In this document: positions 1 through 11,019 of the stretch, one piece after another
Layout: the number at the start of each line of letters is the position of its first letter
How positions within the stretch are numbered: position 1 is the first letter of the stretch
Origin: Acheta domesticus
Taxonomy: Eukaryota; Arthropoda; Insecta; Orthoptera; Gryllidae
Assembly: GCA_031308135.1 (NCBI GenBank)
Contig: JAHLJT010008756.1
Span: forward strand, 74,125,821-74,189,820
Reading direction: 5' to 3'
Length of the DNA stretch: 64,000 nt
The notes under the pieces: model-generated
The model's input: only the letters and a program-made list of their open reading frames with translations
Told to the model about the DNA's origin: nothing
Databases searched by the model: none
Position numbers and translations under genes: made by a program

Positions 1-711
1 CTCGCACCCAGGTGGCAACACTGCGGCGTGGGCGCGGCAAGGCGTGTCCCCGGCGGGCACTCGGCCTTCTGGGGGCTGCGCTCTCGGAGTTTCAACAAAT
101 TCTGTTTGAGAAGCACTTTCTTCATTACCCAAGAACAAAGTGCGGTACTGTTCGAAGCAATTTAGGACTTCCTGTTCCATATTTATAACGTCTTCGCCTC
201 ACCGATACTCTACCACCGCCGCCGCGATTACCATAATACCTGCGTCCTCCATACATTTATTTATAATTTACTTAAAGTTTCTCTGCAGAAACGAAGGAGC
301 TGGTGAGCCGGGTGGAGTAAGTTTCAATGAGAGCTTTCTCAGAAGAAGCAAGAGTGCCGGTATTCAAATTGCGGAAGCTTTCTGAGGGAACAAACGCGGT
401 CTTCTTTCAGACGGCGCTTGCGGCCCGTGAGATCTTCGGAGAAATGAATGGACCACCTGCTTGCGGATCGGGTTTTGCTGCAGCGGTTCTGTTGTTACGG
501 GAGGATGGTTCGTAAAGTGTGAGTCTGTACAAGTGAAGGAGTAGAGGTCGACCTCAAGAGTGTGATGTGTTCTTTGCATGTCGCATACACGAGAATAGAT
601 CTTGCACGAATGTACTCGTACTTTTCGGAATGGTCGACGGTGTCGAAGTTGTGATAAGACTTTTAAGAACGTTATATTTAATTTACTGAAGGTTCGTTAC
701 ATCGGGTAGCG
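1..711. other. Unassigned sequence, no gene seen
   Basis: The first ~120 bases are GC-rich and the rest is of mixed composition. Short open frames occur on both strands, but none shows a recognisable domain or a convincing exon structure. Confidence 0.5.
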
Positions 712-1075
712 CGATGGAAAGCGTGTAGGGAAAGTGTTGGAAACGTATGGGAAACGCATGAAAACCCGCAAGGAATGTGTGGGAAACGTATGGGAAATGC
801 ATGGAAAACGCATGAAAACCCACAAGGAATGTGTGGAAAACGTGTTGGAAACGCACGGGAAATTTCTTGTGAGAAAACGTGTGGGATAGTGTGGAAAATA
901 TGTAAGAAGAGCTGTAAAATGTGCGGGAAAGTGTGGGAAACACGTGAGAAATATATGGGAAACGCGAAGGAAAGTGTGGAAAGTGTGTGGGAACGTGTGA
1001 GAAAAGTGTGGAAAACATGTGAGAAACGAGAAAGGAAAAAGCGAGAGAACATGTGAAGAACTTGCGGGGAACATA
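712..1075. repeat. Degenerate minisatellite (GTGGGAAAC-type unit)
   Basis: The core GTGKGAAACGYRTG recurs every ~15 bases, with variants such as TGTGGGAAACGTATGGGAAA. A longer period of about 60 bases is visible where two successive blocks contain CATGAAAACCCRCAAGGAATG (around 758 and 818). The long overlapping open frames on both strands here follow from the repeat, which lacks stops. They are not read as genes. Confidence 0.85.
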
Positions 1076-3474
1076 CAACGAACCTGCGGAGGCAAGTGGA
1101 GGCCAATTTATTTTTCTTAAGTCGTATTCTGTAAAAAGAGACTTTTTCGAAACTTCTATTACATTTTTGGAAAACTAGCTCTTCTATGTAAACTCACAAG
1201 CATACATTGACGGCTAAAAACAAACAGAAATCGAAATCTACGAAAAATTAAGATGATTCGTCAATAAACCCGTCGTGATGGGTCTATATTTCTAAAACGT
1301 ACAGTTCAGGGGAAGAAATTGGGATCAGTGCGCAGCTAATTTACACTTTTAAAACAATGATTTGTAAAGTGCGGAGTGTTCGCACGGGTTCAGTGAGTAG
1401 GATTCTAATTTGGAGGTGATGATTTTGAGAATGAGATAGTACTTACTGTAGCACTACAGTACTGACAAGATAATACTGATTGCACCAGTACTATTACAGC
1501 CCTAATATTTTCCATAAAATTATTAGTTTTCTATGAGTCACAGTAAATGCAATGCAGAAAAAATGATAAATAGACATGTACATTACTTCACAAACTATTG
1601 TACATTTTCTCATTGGCCATAGATGAAGTATTACCATATATTCGATTTGATTGTTCCTTTTAAAAAGGGATTTGCTCTATTTGTTTTTGTTCATATCGGT
1701 AGAGATATTGACCATATGAAAGTAGCAGTGGATATCTGAAGTAGAGTGAAACATATTCATTTCATATAGATGCAGCTTCTTATCAATTGATAACTAACTT
1801 TCTGTCATGTTCATACTCGTTCTTAAAGAAAAATGTCATTTCTGAAAATGCTTTCAAATATTCTATTCTTCTGTGTGGGAGGATTCGAATTTCGATCGTT
1901 ATATTCGTCCAGATTTCAGCAACCTTTAGAGCAAACTTTAAGATTGACTTCTGCTTGTAGACACTTATTTTTTCTTAGGCAAAGAAAACTACTTTACATT
2001 CATTATTAAAAAAGTGTTTTGATAAATTGGTAATAATTTTCTTAGACTTCTTATATTCAGCACTCTCCACCAAGTAAATAATACTAAGTATTTTTGCCTT
2101 TTAGCAAAATGTGGAAAAATGTAACAAAATGTATGTAGAAGTTAGATTGCAACATTATTGAATAAATACAATAGAATTACATTTCTATATGTTTAGATTG
2201 TTAAAATTTCAAGAGCTGTAATATGTTTGAATATGAGTATTGTCTAAAACGGGATTAGAAAGAGAAGTTTGTAGACGTTAATGGGAAAACCTGCAGCCAT
2301 GCCGAGTTATCCAAATGTTCTTTTGATGAAACAATTTGATCAAGTTATAAGTATAATTATGATGATCATCATATTCATCCATGACTTCGTCCTCTGTGTA
2401 GCAAAGGAATTTCCCGAAGCTAAATAATTTAAACTAGTAACTCCACTGTTGTGATAAAACTCTACAATTTCTTTTAATGAATTAAAAATTGCATATTGCT
2501 AAATGGTTATACCACATGTTGCAAAGTTATAATTCTTCTATAAAAATCGCTGAAAGTATAGTGTGATATTATTCTAATTTTCAACTACTAGGATAGAGCG
2601 TTTCAAGTCACGTAGGAAGAAAATTGCTTCCATAATCTAAGGAAAGGTTCTACAATTTTACCCTTGTTTTTTTCCTTCTTGCGAAATCTATTCACAAAAA
2701 TATTCTCTCTACATAATCGCAACGCTTTAACTTCCCCCGGGAACACGTAAGACAGGGCTATCCAAACTTCTCTGAACACATTCTTCGAATCTTATTAAAA
2801 GACAATGACAATCACAACAATTTAACACAATAACACTGAACAGATTTAGAAACAAACTTTCGACTCTTTCAATTTCTTTTTTAGTACTATTTATTTTAAA
2901 CAACATTCCTCCTCCTGAGGAAGTCGAACATTCTAGAAACTCTTTCATTACTTTCCATCTTACATCAGGGTTATTTCTCACCGCTTTGGAATTTCACTAA
3001 TAAGTCATATTGATTAACATAATCGTTCTTTAATTTTCTGCCGTTATTCATAGTGAAGTGGTCACACTGCTCCTCTTTTATTTTTGGGGTCGGAGTTCGG
3101 TCCACGTCCCATACGCGTGAAATTTATGATACACAAATAGGTTTGCAGTATCGGCGATCTCCCGATTTCCCTATATCTGTCACCATCGTTTCCACCGCTT
3201 GCGCAATATTCATTGTCATAATCAGTTCATCTCAACACAAACGTCTCTCCGAGGGGACACATTGATCGCCTTGTTGAGATTTCTGACTTCGGAACTCCGG
3301 CTATTATGCCCTCTTTCCGAAAATTCGTGCCATACTATAAATACAATATAATAATATAAAGCATTTTGTGTAGTAATGGCCACTTTGCAGAGCTACATTT
3401 TACACTATCGTTACAAAGTTAAATTGGGACAATTATTTATTGAATTTACCTGCACGCTAATTGCAATTGTCGTT
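1076..3474. other. AT-rich spacer, nothing recognised
   Basis: About 2.4 kb of AT-rich sequence with no coding domain or repeat boundary that I can support. A small palindrome (TACTGTAG, 2-nt loop, CTACAGTA) lies near 1447-1464. Confidence 0.5.
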
Positions 3475-3930
3475 TGTCACGTTTGTGTAGTCAATGTTTT
3501 ATCCCCGGAAGGTAGTAGTGATCACTTCCTCCAGTTGATAGTGAGATTCGGCGCCGACCTACACGTCCACGTGCATTGCAAATCCCTCTAGGTATCTCCC
3601 TTCAGCGGCGTCAGCCGGGACAAGCTCTTGGATCCCGATACGTGTGGTAGTGTAGTGCATGTTAGTGTTAGTGTGTGTGACGGGAGAGGATAGAACAAGG
3701 CGGTAGAAAGAAAAATCGTGCACGGTCCCTGGGCCATTCGTTAGGGTTCTACTCCGGCATTCGCTTGGAATTGAGCAGACAAACCACGGAAAATACTTGT
3801 CAGAGCAGCGGCTCAATTCGGCTACCTACACAGTTATTGCCGAAGATGTGTCTCTGTCGGGACTCCAACCCTGGAACCTCCCGGTAAGAATCAGAGACAG
3901 TGGCAATGCTAAACTCAGTCGGTTAGGAGA
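3475..3930 (-). mobile_element. S1 family tRNA-derived SINE, copy 1
   Basis: On the minus strand the copy starts with a tRNA-like head whose B box reads GGGTTGGAGTCCC (near 3865). Next come a body with a conserved block around CCTAACGAATGGCCC, a segment with GCACTACACTACCAC, and a tail ending near CTTCCGGGGATAAAACA. The same order of blocks recurs at 4290-4715, 7795-8095, 8110-8610, 9735-10060, 17185-17520, 19640-20575 and 39090-39600. Seen: the shared blocks. Inference: a SINE mobilised by an unknown LINE. Confidence 0.65.
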
Positions 3931-4014
3931 AAGACGTTCACACCATTTTAACAATAATATAATTATTAAGGAAACACGTTTATTGAACTGATATTTTTTC
4001 GCAGTTACCCATTA

Positions 4015-4185
4015 GTTGCGTGACTGGAGAGGCTGAATGGCGCAAGGGTTCGCGCCCTTCCACTGCGTAACACCAAGATTGCGTTCAAATTCCGTGCGAG
4101 GTCAGAATGTTGTCAGTTTTATTGTGCATGGTCTGAATTCCCAGTATACCATTACTACCCTTTAACACGAATCCTTTCTTAATTT
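4015..4185 (+). mobile_element. tRNA-like SINE fragment
   Basis: An A-box-like stretch (TGGCGCAAGGGTTCGC) lies about 40 bases before a B-box-like GCGTTCAAATTCC. The tail contains CACGAATCC, which is also found after the tRNA-like block at 14478-14600. The similarity is limited and no flanking duplication was found. Confidence 0.35.
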
Positions 4186-4289
4186 CTTTCCCTTCTCCAG
4201 AAATTATTGTGTATGTATATGTGTGTTAGATTGATCGGTGTTTCCGGGCACGTCCACTGCTATGATGAATAATCCCATAAACGTTGTGT

Positions 4290-4715
4290 ATGTTATACCT
4301 GACAGATGCTGGTGCTCCTCCCCGCTGAAACCGTTGATCCGACGCTGAGCTAAACGTCGCCTTGTAATGACTTCCGATCAGGTCTCCCCAATCGAGGCAC
4401 CGCTCCAGCCAAGGCAAGCGCTAAGCATCCGACAGGTGTAGTGTTGGACATGTGTGTGTGTATGTCTAAGGGGAGAGGAGGGGACAAGGATGAGAAAGGA
4501 AAGGCGCGCGCGGTCCGTGGCTCGTTTGTTAGGGTACTGATCCGGTATGCACCTGATACTGATTGATCAAACCACGGAAAACTACCGTTCAGAGCAGCAG
4601 GACGCTGGAATTCACCTCCAGACCGGTGCTGAACTCGAACTAGCTAGTGTGGAAAAATCCGCCACCGTGGGGCGTCGAACCCTAGGACCCCTCAGTCGGA
4701 GTTGCTGCATTAGGA
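4290..4715 (-). mobile_element. S1 family SINE, copy 2
   Basis: Minus-strand copy. The tRNA-like B box reads GGGTTCGACGCCC near 4675. The body carries TACCCTAACAAACGAGCCAC and then a pyrimidine-rich block that runs into ACACACACATGTCC. The 3' part is more diverged than in copies 1 and 4. Confidence 0.65.
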
Positions 4716-5090
4716 ACAATTCTTGCCCTGATATATTTCTGCCTGTGTATACGAAGTATATCCGTACTACTTGAGAGCAACGCAACAGGCCTAGGGGTCA
4801 CTACAGTCAGCATCATTTGATTTCAACATAGTCTTCATTGTTAGCCTGGTCTGAGCATCCTTTGGTTCAGAGGCCACAGTTGTTCCGATAAACTCGCTAT
4901 TATGACCGATTCAGTCCAACGAGCCACTTCGGCGCAATGATTAAGGATATTTGGAAATTATCCCAGTGGTTACATTTGCAACTTACCTCAGCTGGGGACG
5001 GAGACGTCCAACTGACACCCGATGTTGTAGAAAGAACGTAAAATAGAAATGCACAATAATACTAATAATAATAACAACAATAATAATCAT

Positions 5091-5240
5091 GTCTATCCAG
5101 ATAGCCGAGATCGCTAAGTCAGTAGTGCAGTGGCGATCTCGGACGAAAGGATGGTAGGTTCGAGACCCCCCTCGGGCATGAGTGTGTTTGTGTATGTTTG
5201 TATGTTCATTCATCCCTCATTTTCACTATCATTCTATTTT
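5091..5240 (+). mobile_element. tRNA-derived SINE head (second SINE type)
   Basis: The block GATCGCTAAGTCAGTAGTGC is followed about 40 bases later by a near-consensus polymerase III B box, GGTTCGAGACC (5157-5167). It then runs into a TG-rich segment. It differs from S1 in body sequence. It probably continues toward the AAT tract at 5401, which could be its tail, but I cannot prove the boundary. Confidence 0.5.
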
Positions 5241-5398
5241 CCATACCCCCAGTACTAGCAGCCCTGGGGGATAAAAATTGGATTCAGCTTAATGCTGATC
5301 CCCCCAAAAAGGAGTCACATACACTTGACACGGGATGTTACTGAGCTCGTTAAGTGCAGGTGTATGTCTGCGTGGTCCTAGACACCATTTCGAGAGCA

Positions 5399-5400
<2 letters not shown>

Positions 5401-5448
<48 letters not shown>
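5401..5448. repeat. (TAA)16 microsatellite, left flank of retrotransposon
   Basis: A perfect run of 16 TAA units directly abuts the 5' end of the R4/Dong-like element. Its partner tract lies at 7617-7643. Reading through it gives a run of asparagine codons in the upstream extension of the open frame. That extension is flank, not element. Confidence 0.95.
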
Positions 5449-5449
<1 letters not shown>

Positions 5450-7510
5450 TACAGGCCAATTACTTGCTTGCCAGTAATGTACAAACTTATAACTGCAGCC
5501 ATTGCTGACAAAATGTATAGGCACCTAGAGAAGAACCATCTGTTGCCAGTTGAACAGAAAGGATGTCGTAAAGGTTCTTATGGCTGTAAGGAAATCTTGC
5601 TTCTGAATAAAATAATTTTGAATGATGCAAAGAAACGAAAACGTAATTTAAGCATGGCTTGGATTGACTACCAGAAGGCCTTTGACAGTGTACCACACGA
5701 TTGGATTTTGAAGACCCTGGAGATCTATCGATTTCATCCTAGACTTGTTGAGTTTTGCAAGGCTAGTATGAGGTCGTGGAGTACCAGGTTACTAATCCAC
5801 AGCGGAAAGGGAGTAGTAGAAACCAGAAGTATTCAGATTAACAGGGGAATTTTTCAAGGAGATTCACTATCCCCTCTGCTGTTTTGCATTAGTTTGATTC
5901 CTCTATCAAGACAGCTGTCGCACACTGACTTTGGTTACAAGCTCCATGGTGATGAAATGCCTGTATCACATTTATTTTACATGGATGATCTTAAAGTTTT
6001 TGCTAAGAATGATGCGATTCTCTCCCAAATGCTGTCTGTCATCAATGATTTTAGCAATGACATCTGCATGAAGTTTGGTCTTGACAAGTGTGCAAAAGCC
6101 AACTTAAAAAGAGGCAAAATGACCACGTCCGAGAACATTGAAGTTGATAGACACACTGTGATTCAAGATCTTGAGCCAGGTAAAACTTACAAATATCTGG
6201 GCATTGAAGAATGTGAGACCATCTCGAACGACACAATGAAAGAGAGAATTCGCAGAGAGTATTATAGACGAGTGAGACTTGTCCTGCAGTCCGCTCTGAA
6301 CTCAAGGAATAAAATATCTGCAATAGGTAGTTTGGCGGTGCCTGTAGCCGAATACAGTTTCGGACTAGTAGACTGGACGGAACAGGAAATTCGCATCATG
6401 GATCGAAAAACCAGAAAATTGCTTACAATGCATCATGTTGCCCACCCCCGAGCTGATGTACATAGACTTTATGTGCCACGTAAGGAAGGAGGAAGAGGCC
6501 TGAGACAAATTGAAGCCTCCTGGCACAATGCAATAACCGGGATGGGAAAGTATGTAGTCAGCCATCAAGATGACCCACTAATGAGGCAGGTCATGAAATC
6601 TGACCGAAGAATGGGAAACAGAGGCATTGTAAGTGTAGCAAGAAGCATTGCGAACAAGACTATGCAAGACAACCAGAATGACAGAGACACTGAACTTCTG
6701 ATGCTACTTAACATGAAATTTGAGACACAAAAAATGTTAAAGAAATCGTGGAGAGACAAACCACTCCACGGACAATATCTAAAAAGAATGGACAAGGTAC
6801 AGATCAATAAAGATCAATCATTTATGTGGCTTAAAAGGGGAAGAATGAAGCCAGAATCGGAAGCACTTGTAATAGCTGCCCAAGATCAGGCCTTGAGAAC
6901 ACGACATTATGATAAAGCGGTTCTCAAAATTTCCCAAGATGATAAATGCCGCATTTGTCAGGAACACGTAGAAACCATCGATCATATTGTCTCAGCTTGT
7001 CCAATCCTAGCAAAGACCGAATACTTGAAAAGACACGACAGGGTGTGTAGCTACCTCCACTGGCAGATCTGTACCGCCCTCGAAGTTCCGAACACATGCC
7101 CCAAGTGGTACGAACACTCACCGAAACCGGTGACGTCTGTTGGATTGTGTACGATATTGTACGACCAACAAATTCAAACTGATCGCACGATAGCAGCAAA
7201 CAAACCGGATATAGTCATCCGGGATTTGGAGAACAAATCGTGTTTGCTTGTGGATGTTGCTGTACCTTGCGATCAAAACGTCGTTACCAAGGAGGCAGAG
7301 AAAAGTCTTAAATACAAGAGTTTGGAAATCGAGATCAGCCGAATGTGGGGCGTAAAAGCACAGGTCGTACCGATAGTTATCGGAGCTCTGGGATTTGTTC
7401 CGCAAAATTTGTGTAAGAACTTGTCTAAACTCCCAGGTAATCCAAAAGACTGGGAAGTGCAAGAAATAGCTTTATTTGGAACAGCCCACATTTTGCGCAA
7501 AGTATTGTAG
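5449..7510 (+). CDS. R4/Dong-like reverse transcriptase with REL endonuclease (5'-truncated)
   Basis: An open frame with no stop runs from the (TAA)n flank (upstream ATG at 5354, outside the element) to TAG at 7508-7510. Counting residues from 5354, the reverse transcriptase shows the first catalytic Asp in DYQKAFDSV (D105), [10 protein letters not shown] (168-177) and the catalytic YMDD at 209-212. A C-terminal zinc knuckle has the pattern C532-x2-C535-x8-H544-x4-C549. The restriction-like endonuclease carries KPD (617-619), Asp634 in LLVDVAVP, and a following K/Y-rich helix ending [10 protein letters not shown]. These are the hallmarks of the R2/R4 type, which nick DNA with this endonuclease and copy their RNA at the cut. 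The N-terminal zinc-finger/Myb region and the first reverse-transcriptase blocks are missing. The remaining frame is undamaged, so the insertion looks recent. It is dead on arrival because of the truncation. Confidence 0.85.
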
Positions 7511-7616
7511 AGGCACCGACAGTCCCTAGATCTGCTCCTTAGGTAGCTGGTTGCAACCTGGAGTAGATTTTATATTCAGCCGACACATAACATCTTAAGT
7601 CGTGATTTAGAGGAAA
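5449..7616 (+). mobile_element. R4/Dong-like non-LTR retrotransposon, 5'-truncated, inside (TAA)n
   Basis: The ~2.17-kb insertion starts abruptly within the reverse-transcriptase coding region, keeps the C-terminal endonuclease, and has a ~105-base 3' UTR ending GATTTAGAGGAAAA before (AAT)9. TAA repeats flank both sides. The Dong element of Bombyx is known to sit in TAA repeats, so the location fits the family. The 5' truncation is typical of target-primed reverse transcription. The repeat target hides any target-site duplication. Confidence 0.85.
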
Positions 7617-7643
7617 AATAATAATAATAATAATAATAATAAT
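7617..7643. repeat. (AAT)9 microsatellite, right flank of retrotransposon
   Basis: Nine AAT units follow the 3' end of the R4/Dong-like element without a poly(A) tail. They are either the right half of the target repeat or repeats templated during insertion. Confidence 0.9.
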
Positions 7644-7794
7644 GTCTTTATTTGTAGTATAGTAGAGGAAATTAGTAATGATGATGAAAATGGACAAATG
7701 GGGGCCAATGTGATTTTGATAGTATTGTGTTGTAAAATAGAATAACTATAATTTTGAACGTAACCTGTAAAATCAAAAATATCAGACAGGACGG

Positions 7795-8095
7795 CCACAC
7801 CAGGCAGTTAAAAGAATTCTAGCGACCAGGCAAATGTCGGAGCACTATCCTAACAAACGAACACCCGAGATTTTTTTTGTCCTGTTCTCACCCCTTACAT
7901 AGACTTACTTACATGCACTACACTACCAAACATGCCGAGAGACCAGTCGGCAGCTTCGAACTCGCCCCGGGTGGCGTGATGTCCTGCTAGTAGGAGATAC
8001 CTACATGGAGAAAATCCCGTAAGTCGAGGTATAGGTCGACGCCATATCTCACCATTAAGCTGGAAAAGAACACCACTATCTCACGAGATAAAAAG
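7795..8095 (+). mobile_element. S1 family SINE, copy 3 (head missing)
   Basis: The body and tail blocks match copy 4: ATCCTAACAAACGAACACC, ATGCACTACACTACC, GGAGATACCTACATGG, and a tail with ACACCACTATCTCACGAG. The tRNA-like head is absent, as expected of 5' truncation. Copy 4 follows directly in the same orientation. Confidence 0.6.
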
Positions 8096-8109
8096 ACCAG
8101 AGAGATGAC

Positions 8110-8610
8110 AGGATATCAACTGATACCACTGCAGTGCCTCTGACCGGGAGGTCCTAGATTCGAGTCTGGACGGTGGCAGGATTTTCAACACTAGCTAGAT
8201 AGCTATGGCGAATTCAGCCAGTCTGGAGGAGAATTCTTAAAGCCGGCTGCTGTTTGATAGTTTTATGTGGTTTCTTCGATTAGTAACTGGCGAATGCTGG
8301 AGCGGTACCGTAACAAACGGGCCACGTACCGCGTGCGTTCTTTCGTTCCCCTTCCTTCTCCAATCCTCACCCATAACTCATACTCGCATACATTTATATG
8401 CACTACATTGCTACCACACATGCCGTGAGAACGGTAGAGAAACTTAGAGCTTGTCCCGGCTGGGTGGTGCTCAGCTAGTGGGAGATACCTGATTGGGGAA
8501 AACCCCCGTAGCCGACAGGTAAGTCGGGGCCGGGTGTCACCATCTAGTCAGGGAAGATCACACCAACCTCCCGAGGGGAAAATACACTACACTTACGGGA
8601 CTAATGTCTT
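8110..8610 (+). mobile_element. S1 family SINE, copy 4 (most complete)
   Basis: The tRNA-like head has B box AGATTCGAGTC (8157-8167), followed by GGACGGTGGCAGGATTTT. The body contains GCTGGAGCGGTACCGTAAC, a CT-rich block, and ATGCACTACATTGCTACC. The tail has GGGAGATACCTGATTGGGG, CCTCCCGAGGGGAAAATAC and ACTTACGGGACTAATG. At ~500 bp it is the best copy for defining the family. Confidence 0.7.
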
Positions 8611-8739
8611 TATTAGTAGGCGCGCTTAGAATCACTAATCAACCAAACACGTATAAAATATGAACTACACTTATGTAACTATGGACCACAGCAGTTGAAG
8701 CTATCGGAAACAGGAAATACTAAATCACCCTGCCTGCGT

Positions 8740-9065
8740 CGCGGAGAAAGCGCGAATTTGGGCGTCCCTGGGGCTAAGAGGCGCTATCGTTCATTAAGAG
8801 GTCATCTAGCGGGAAGAGCACGTCCTCACGGGCGCGGACGGAGACGCGGGCGAGCGCCGCGCGGCGCCTCGCCGTTCTAATTCAGTTCCTTCGCCGGCGG
8901 CGCTACGTGCGAAGAACGCGAGAACGGGTCCGCGCCATTCCGCGCGCACGCGGCCGAAAGCAATCGCCGAGTTGCAGACCCGGTGGAGAATCGTTCGTTG
9001 TCGTTAGACTTCGGGGCGGCCCCGCGGGAAATATTCTCTGCGAAAGCGGTGTGGACCTGTGGCTA
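8740..9065. other. CpG-dense GC-rich islet
   Basis: About 325 bases rich in CpG (for example GCGCGGCGCCTCGCCG and CATTCCGCGCGCACGCGG) stand in otherwise AT-rich DNA. The small open frame at 8695-8880 has no domain. It could be an unmethylated promoter-type islet or an old GC-rich repeat. No transcription start motif settles it. Confidence 0.35.
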
Positions 9066-9734
9066 CAAGCAGAGCCCTAGTTAAATCCAGCTGAATGCAG
9101 CTTTCCATCTCGATAAATTTAACAATTTATATAATAATTACAAAAACTATGAGTTTGTTTCTCAGAGTGATTCAAATAAGTACCAAAATCTGCACAATGT
9201 GATTATCTAAATGAACTTAACAAGTATCTTTTCCGAATATTTTTCCCTTTCATTAACAATACAATCTATTTTTAATTTGGTAACTGATAGTGACAACTCA
9301 ATAGCCTTCACCTCCCTGTGCTGCTATCGAATCCCACTGGAGTAATTGATGAACTGCTGATTCCCATAGAAATATTTAGAATTTCCCCCACTTTGCTCCG
9401 GATTTTAATATTTCATTTCGTTCATAATGAACAATTTAACATAGAGCAGCTGTAAATAATTTCTTAACCTAAGACAGCAGATAATTCGTAATTTTCAATA
9501 ATAAAAATACTCAGTGAGACTCAGAATAAATGTTACAAATTTCAAGGATATGTAGAATGATCGAAGATATAACTTTTCACCTAATAACATGGAGTGGAAC
9601 ATTTCATACAACGAATTTGCCTAGCTATCAGGAACATTTGCCCCTGATTGCTAGGCAACTTTTATGCACTCGGGTTCGGCAGATCACGTCAAGACGCAGT
9701 CAACGAGTATCTACGATTGATTAGATTTTCCGCA

Positions 9735-10060
9735 CGCGTCAACTGCTAACGTAATTAGTCCCGTAAGTGTAGTGCAGTATTGTGAGAGATGGCAGTCATC
9801 TTCTTCCGCTGGATGGCGAGATTAGGACCCGTTGTACAAATCAGCTTCCGGGGTTTTCCTGAACCAACTATCTGCTATTTGCGGGACACCGACCCAGCCA
9901 GAACAAGATCTTAGCTCCAATCGTGTTAGTTTCTTGACATGTATAGTAGGGCAAGTGTAAGTCAGGAGTGAGGCCAGGATAAAGAAAAGGAAAGACCGAG
10001 CACGGTCGCACTGTCGAGACTCGATTATAAGACCTCTTTGTCAGAGGCACTGTAGAGATA
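9735..10060 (-). mobile_element. S1 family SINE, copy 5 (truncated)
   Basis: The minus-strand copy ends (low coordinates) with CGGGACTAATTACGTTAGC. Next to it is GTCAACTGC, which also occurs at the same place in copies at 17185 and 39090 and so marks the true 3' end of the element. The internal CACTTGCCCTACTATACATG block is diverged, and the tRNA head is lost or unrecognisable. Confidence 0.6.
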
Positions 10061-10436
10061 TCATTTGATACCCATAAACACAGCTTGTCTGTTATAGTCG
10101 AATCTACTGAAATGTCTATCTAATCTAATATATTTACTTGCAGAACAGCCGCTCCCTACCTAACATTTGTTTATTAAAGCCGTTTTTTTAACATTTAAAT
10201 TTTGTCGTCGATCTTTTTGCCTTATAATGGTTGTTTTGTATGAATTGCCAGATACCAGTTAGCATTCTTTCATGCCTATATTAAACAACTAAATATGGTT
10301 AATGCCCTGCCTCTAAAAGAATAATGATATTCACTATTGGAAGCAAACAACACATTTGGTCACTGTTTGCTTACAATGCATGGCTCTATGTGAAGTGTGT
10401 TACAGCTTAAGCCAAACTCCCTCTCACATTCTATAC

Positions 10437-10640
10437 CAGGCTGTTCCAACTCGGTCTCTCGCGGGCACGGCCGTCCATGGGCGCGCCCGCATGCAATCGT
10501 GGCTAGCCCAGGAGAAGATTGTGGAGAAGAAAGCGCGTTTGTCACTTTCGCTTTTCGTGGAAACAATGTGAGTGGTGCGATGGCTGGCATGAGGCACACC
10601 CCTTTTTCAGTCGCACCGGATACCACGCCATCACCGATGT
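10437..10640 (+). mobile_element. GC-rich terminal fragment of an unclassified DNA element
   Basis: It begins CAGGCTGTTCCAACTC, followed by a GC-rich subterminal block with CGCGGGCACGG and GCGCGCCCGCATGC. The inverted counterpart (GAGTTGGAACAGCC) lies at 13034-13053 with a matching GC-rich inner part. Ends of the form CAGNGNTGTYCAA with GC-rich subterminal sequence recall hAT elements. No 8-bp target duplication was found, so the class is only a suggestion. Confidence 0.4.
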
Positions 10641-11019
10641 AGTTGATGATAATAGCTTTGCAGTAGTCCTTACTTCTAAATAACAGATATTTTTATACAC
10701 TTAATTGTCACGATGGTATTAGGATTTTCATGTGGAAGTCTTCTCCAAGCCTCATAAAATGCAGCGAAGAGTATATCAAAGTTTAGGTTGACATATTGTC
10801 GTAGGCAGCTTTTCTCTGCAATGAAAAGAATAAAAAAAAAGAACCCAACTTCAGAACAAGACATTGAAGAGCGTTCTATCGCAACATCCCAAGGACTGGC
10901 ACCAGATATTGCTTCACTTGTTACGAAAAAGTCTAAAATTAATTTCATAAAATATTGTTGTTGAACTGAATCAAATTTTGCGTTTCCTATGAAACGTAAA
11001 GGTTTCTTTCCGAGTATGA

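Noticed and set aside
712..1075. CRISPR-like array
   Set aside because: Repeats are degenerate, contiguous and lack unique spacers of constant length. The genome is eukaryotic.
5354..5448. ATG and poly-Asn N-terminus of the retrotransposon frame
   Set aside because: The ATG and Asn codons lie in the flanking sequence and the (TAA)n target, so they are not part of the element's protein.
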